The position numbers were made by a program, and so were the translations under genes. Shown one piece after another: positions 1 to 64,000 of a DNA stretch of 64,000 nt (position 1 is its first letter; each line of letters opens with the position of its first letter). Below the pieces are notes generated by a model. The model was given only the letters and a program-made list of their open reading frames with translations, was not told where the DNA came from and made no database searches. The DNA is from Escarpia spicata (Eukaryota; Annelida; Polychaeta; Sabellida; Siboglinidae). The stretch lies in assembly GCA_963995525.1 (NCBI GenBank), contig OZ023207.1, positions 4,443,991-4,507,990 of the forward strand, read 5' to 3'.

Positions 1-251
1 TGGATTACTAAAAGTACTTTAATTTTACTCTCTGGCAGAATATACACGCACTCACTCGCTCGCGCATACGCACACACACTCGCTTGAAAGCACACGCATA
101 CACACACGGAATTTACGGACTGTCCGCCTGTTTGCTACGCATATTTGATGGCTTGACAGACATACCTTCTTCCATGGCAATGGGTCATGTGAAGAACAGG
201 TCAGTTGATACGATATTCACCAGGTAGCTCTATTATTTTTTCCAATGCGTC

Positions 252-257
252 TTTATT
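252..257 (-). promoter_or_regulatory. Candidate polyadenylation signal
   Basis: The minus strand reads AATAAA here, about 260 nt past the TAA stop at 515-517 of the polycystin-like gene. It is the nearest canonical hexamer I saw and would give a short 3' UTR. A single hexamer in AT-rich DNA is weak evidence. Confidence 0.45.
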
Positions 258-514
258 CTTCAAATACCGTTCACTTTTAACTGATAAATAGCTACACTGT
301 ACTTTCGAACACTAGACCATATACGTCAACCTTAAGCACAATACGTGCATAGTGTAATACAATCACCAATTCAACAAAATGACACGGCCAGTAACAACAC
401 AACAACTAAGTAACACACATTCCAGAGAATGAACTTGATAACTTTGCGCAAATGATATATAACCACATAACGACGGCCGTTAGCATTGCATTAATTCAAA
501 ACAACGCTCTTCGT

Positions 515-62651
<62,137 letters not shown>

Positions 62652-63340
62652 CTACAAAGGGTAGATATTAATTTGTTCAACAATAATATACTTTTTTGTA
62701 GAGTTGACAAAATCAAAATAATTAATAATTACTTTACTCCAATCAGCTGTATGAAAGAGTAAGATGTGATCCTTGCATTCCGACCAATACAATTCGTCAC
62801 AATACTGCAATGCTTAGACGAATGCTGACTTTTATAATGTATCCCTATCTAACTAGGCCAGCATTCGTACGTGAAGTGTAAGAACTGCAGTGTTCGAAAT
62901 TAGCGGGGTTGCGGGAGCTCTGGTGGTCCCTAGGTTCACTGCCTGGCTCCTAATGGTCCAATCCTAGGATCCCGACTGTTCCGTCATAATTGAGGCATTT
63001 AATTATCTACCGTGATCTACAAAGATCGTAAAATGTACACATTCTTCGACAAGTACAATATGGAACCAAACCATCAAATACGAATGAAAGTGAGCTATCC
63101 TACCTACCTACAACAATGTTGGCCAATGAAAACCTTCGTATTATTTTGTATACAAAAATCACACGAATATCATTGCGTCGCATCAACAAAGTCGGGCGCC
63201 GTGGTCGAAGAACGATAACAGTTTAATTATCCCCGGGCGTAACTGCAGATCAAGATCTATGTAACCATTTCTGATTTAGGAAACTCAAGGACTCGGTTCT
63301 GTCACAGATTCATTTTGAAATGTTGGATGCTGTGCGCATG

Positions 63341-63397
63341 ATGTGTGTGTGTGTGCGTATGTGTGTGTGTGCGTGTGTGTGCGCGCGCGCGCGCGCG
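63341..63397. repeat. (GT)n/(GC)n microsatellite
   Basis: A GTGTGTGC-type tract ending in about 16 bp of alternating GC, which can adopt Z-DNA. Confidence 0.95.
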
Positions 63398-63447
63398 GAC
63401 ACGTATTCTCCGAAATCGGCTAGCGATTAGCACTCACCAAAGGCGTC

Positions 63448-63530
63448 ATAATAATAATAATAATATTTAATTTTTATAGAGCGCAATATCCATAATATGC
63501 TCAAAGTGTTGTACAATAAAATTCAATCAA
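63448..63530. repeat. Short dispersed repeat with TATAGAGCGCAAT and GCTCAAAGTG
   Basis: An ATAATA run then TTTTTATAGAGCGCAATATC, then ATGCTCAAAGTGTTGTACAA. I know similar TATATAGCGC...GCTCAAAGCGCTTTACA segments as abundant dispersed repeats in many invertebrate genomes. Class uncertain. Confidence 0.45.
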
Positions 63531-63865
63531 GCGATTCAATGTATACTAATCAAAACTACAAAAAAGAAACTTCAGATAAAATGTATAACAAATTAAGTTA
63601 GTTAAATTAAAACTATTAATTAAAAACTATAAATAAATACAATTAGATAAATTATGTATTATACCTATTATTACTCTATTTACCTATATGCATACATATA
63701 CATACATATCCACACACACGCACGCATACATAAATACATACTGATACATGCACTCAAAATAGTATATCTATATGTATAAAAGATATGCAGTAAAATGTCC
63801 TCAACGACAGATCACATACACAATGCAAACCAACTGAAAGAGAAGTGTCGAGAATCTAATATCCC

Positions 63866-64000
63866 GCTCTGAATCGCTTTCGTCGACTAAGAGAAGAGAG
63901 GAGACTAGGTGCAAACTCAAGCAATACTGACCTCCCTTCAAGAACAGGGGGTAGAAGACGTGTACATGGAACTCCTGATATACATCTACACCAACAGCTC
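63866..64000 (+). mobile_element. RTE-type LINE fragment running off the right edge
   Basis: The plus frame gives IAFVD, a stop, EK, a damaged AFDS position with a second stop, then QTQAILTSLQEQGVEDVYME and LLIYIYTNS. This is the palm region of RTE-clade reverse transcriptase (FVDYEKAFDS ... L-x-x-QGV-xx-Y-xx-LL-xx-IY). Two in-frame stops show decay. The element continues beyond 64000. Confidence 0.7.

Overview
This is eukaryotic (metazoan) DNA: AT-rich and full of introns, with very long (GT)n, (AT)n and (CATA)n microsatellites, minisatellites and decayed LINE, LTR and other transposon copies. Nothing bacterial was seen. Gene content and repeat style suggest a marine invertebrate; I cannot name the clade. 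A gap of exactly 200 N (5461-5660) looks like a scaffolding gap.

One minus-strand gene runs through almost the whole window, from 62651 down to the stop at 515. It encodes a polycystin-1 / receptor-for-egg-jelly (REJ) family protein. I placed 24 exons by splice sites and reading phase. In protein order they are: six EGF modules (62651-55485), a short Cys-containing linker, REJ-module exons (54451-48499), GAIN-domain exons (45407-31486), a GPS plus first-TM exon (30867-30640), a PLAT domain split over two exons (30377-30097 and 6242-5751), transmembrane exons, and the polycystin extracellular plus channel domain (4750-515). About 5.6 kb of coding sequence (roughly 1,870 residues) is visible. 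The 5' end (start codon, signal peptide) lies beyond the right edge. All neighbouring exon phases fit except at one junction (39350/34044).

The most interesting structure is at 55.5-63.3 kb. EGF exons, all with 2-nt starts and 1-nt ends, have expanded by two rounds of segmental duplication: an older ~3.78-kb duplication and a very recent ~1.08-kb tandem triplication (starts 55517, 56607, 57683). The recent junctions fall inside an EGF exon at a short shared sequence, leaving two truncated half-EGF exons.

The introns hold mobile DNA. The 23.8-kb intron that splits the PLAT domain contains two LINE remnants (one of jockey/L2 type, one CR1-like with PHD-like and GDSL-esterase ORF1 modules), a Ty3/Gypsy pol fragment with LTR-like pieces, three large minisatellites, a remnant of an invertebrate repeat-protein family, and possibly a decayed DRAM-like gene. 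Other introns hold a 3.4-kb TIR-bounded candidate DNA transposon (39774-43184), a second repeat-protein remnant (46775-47660), two RTE-type LINE fragments, a foldback element and a perfect 30-bp inverted repeat. No RNA gene or CRISPR array was seen.
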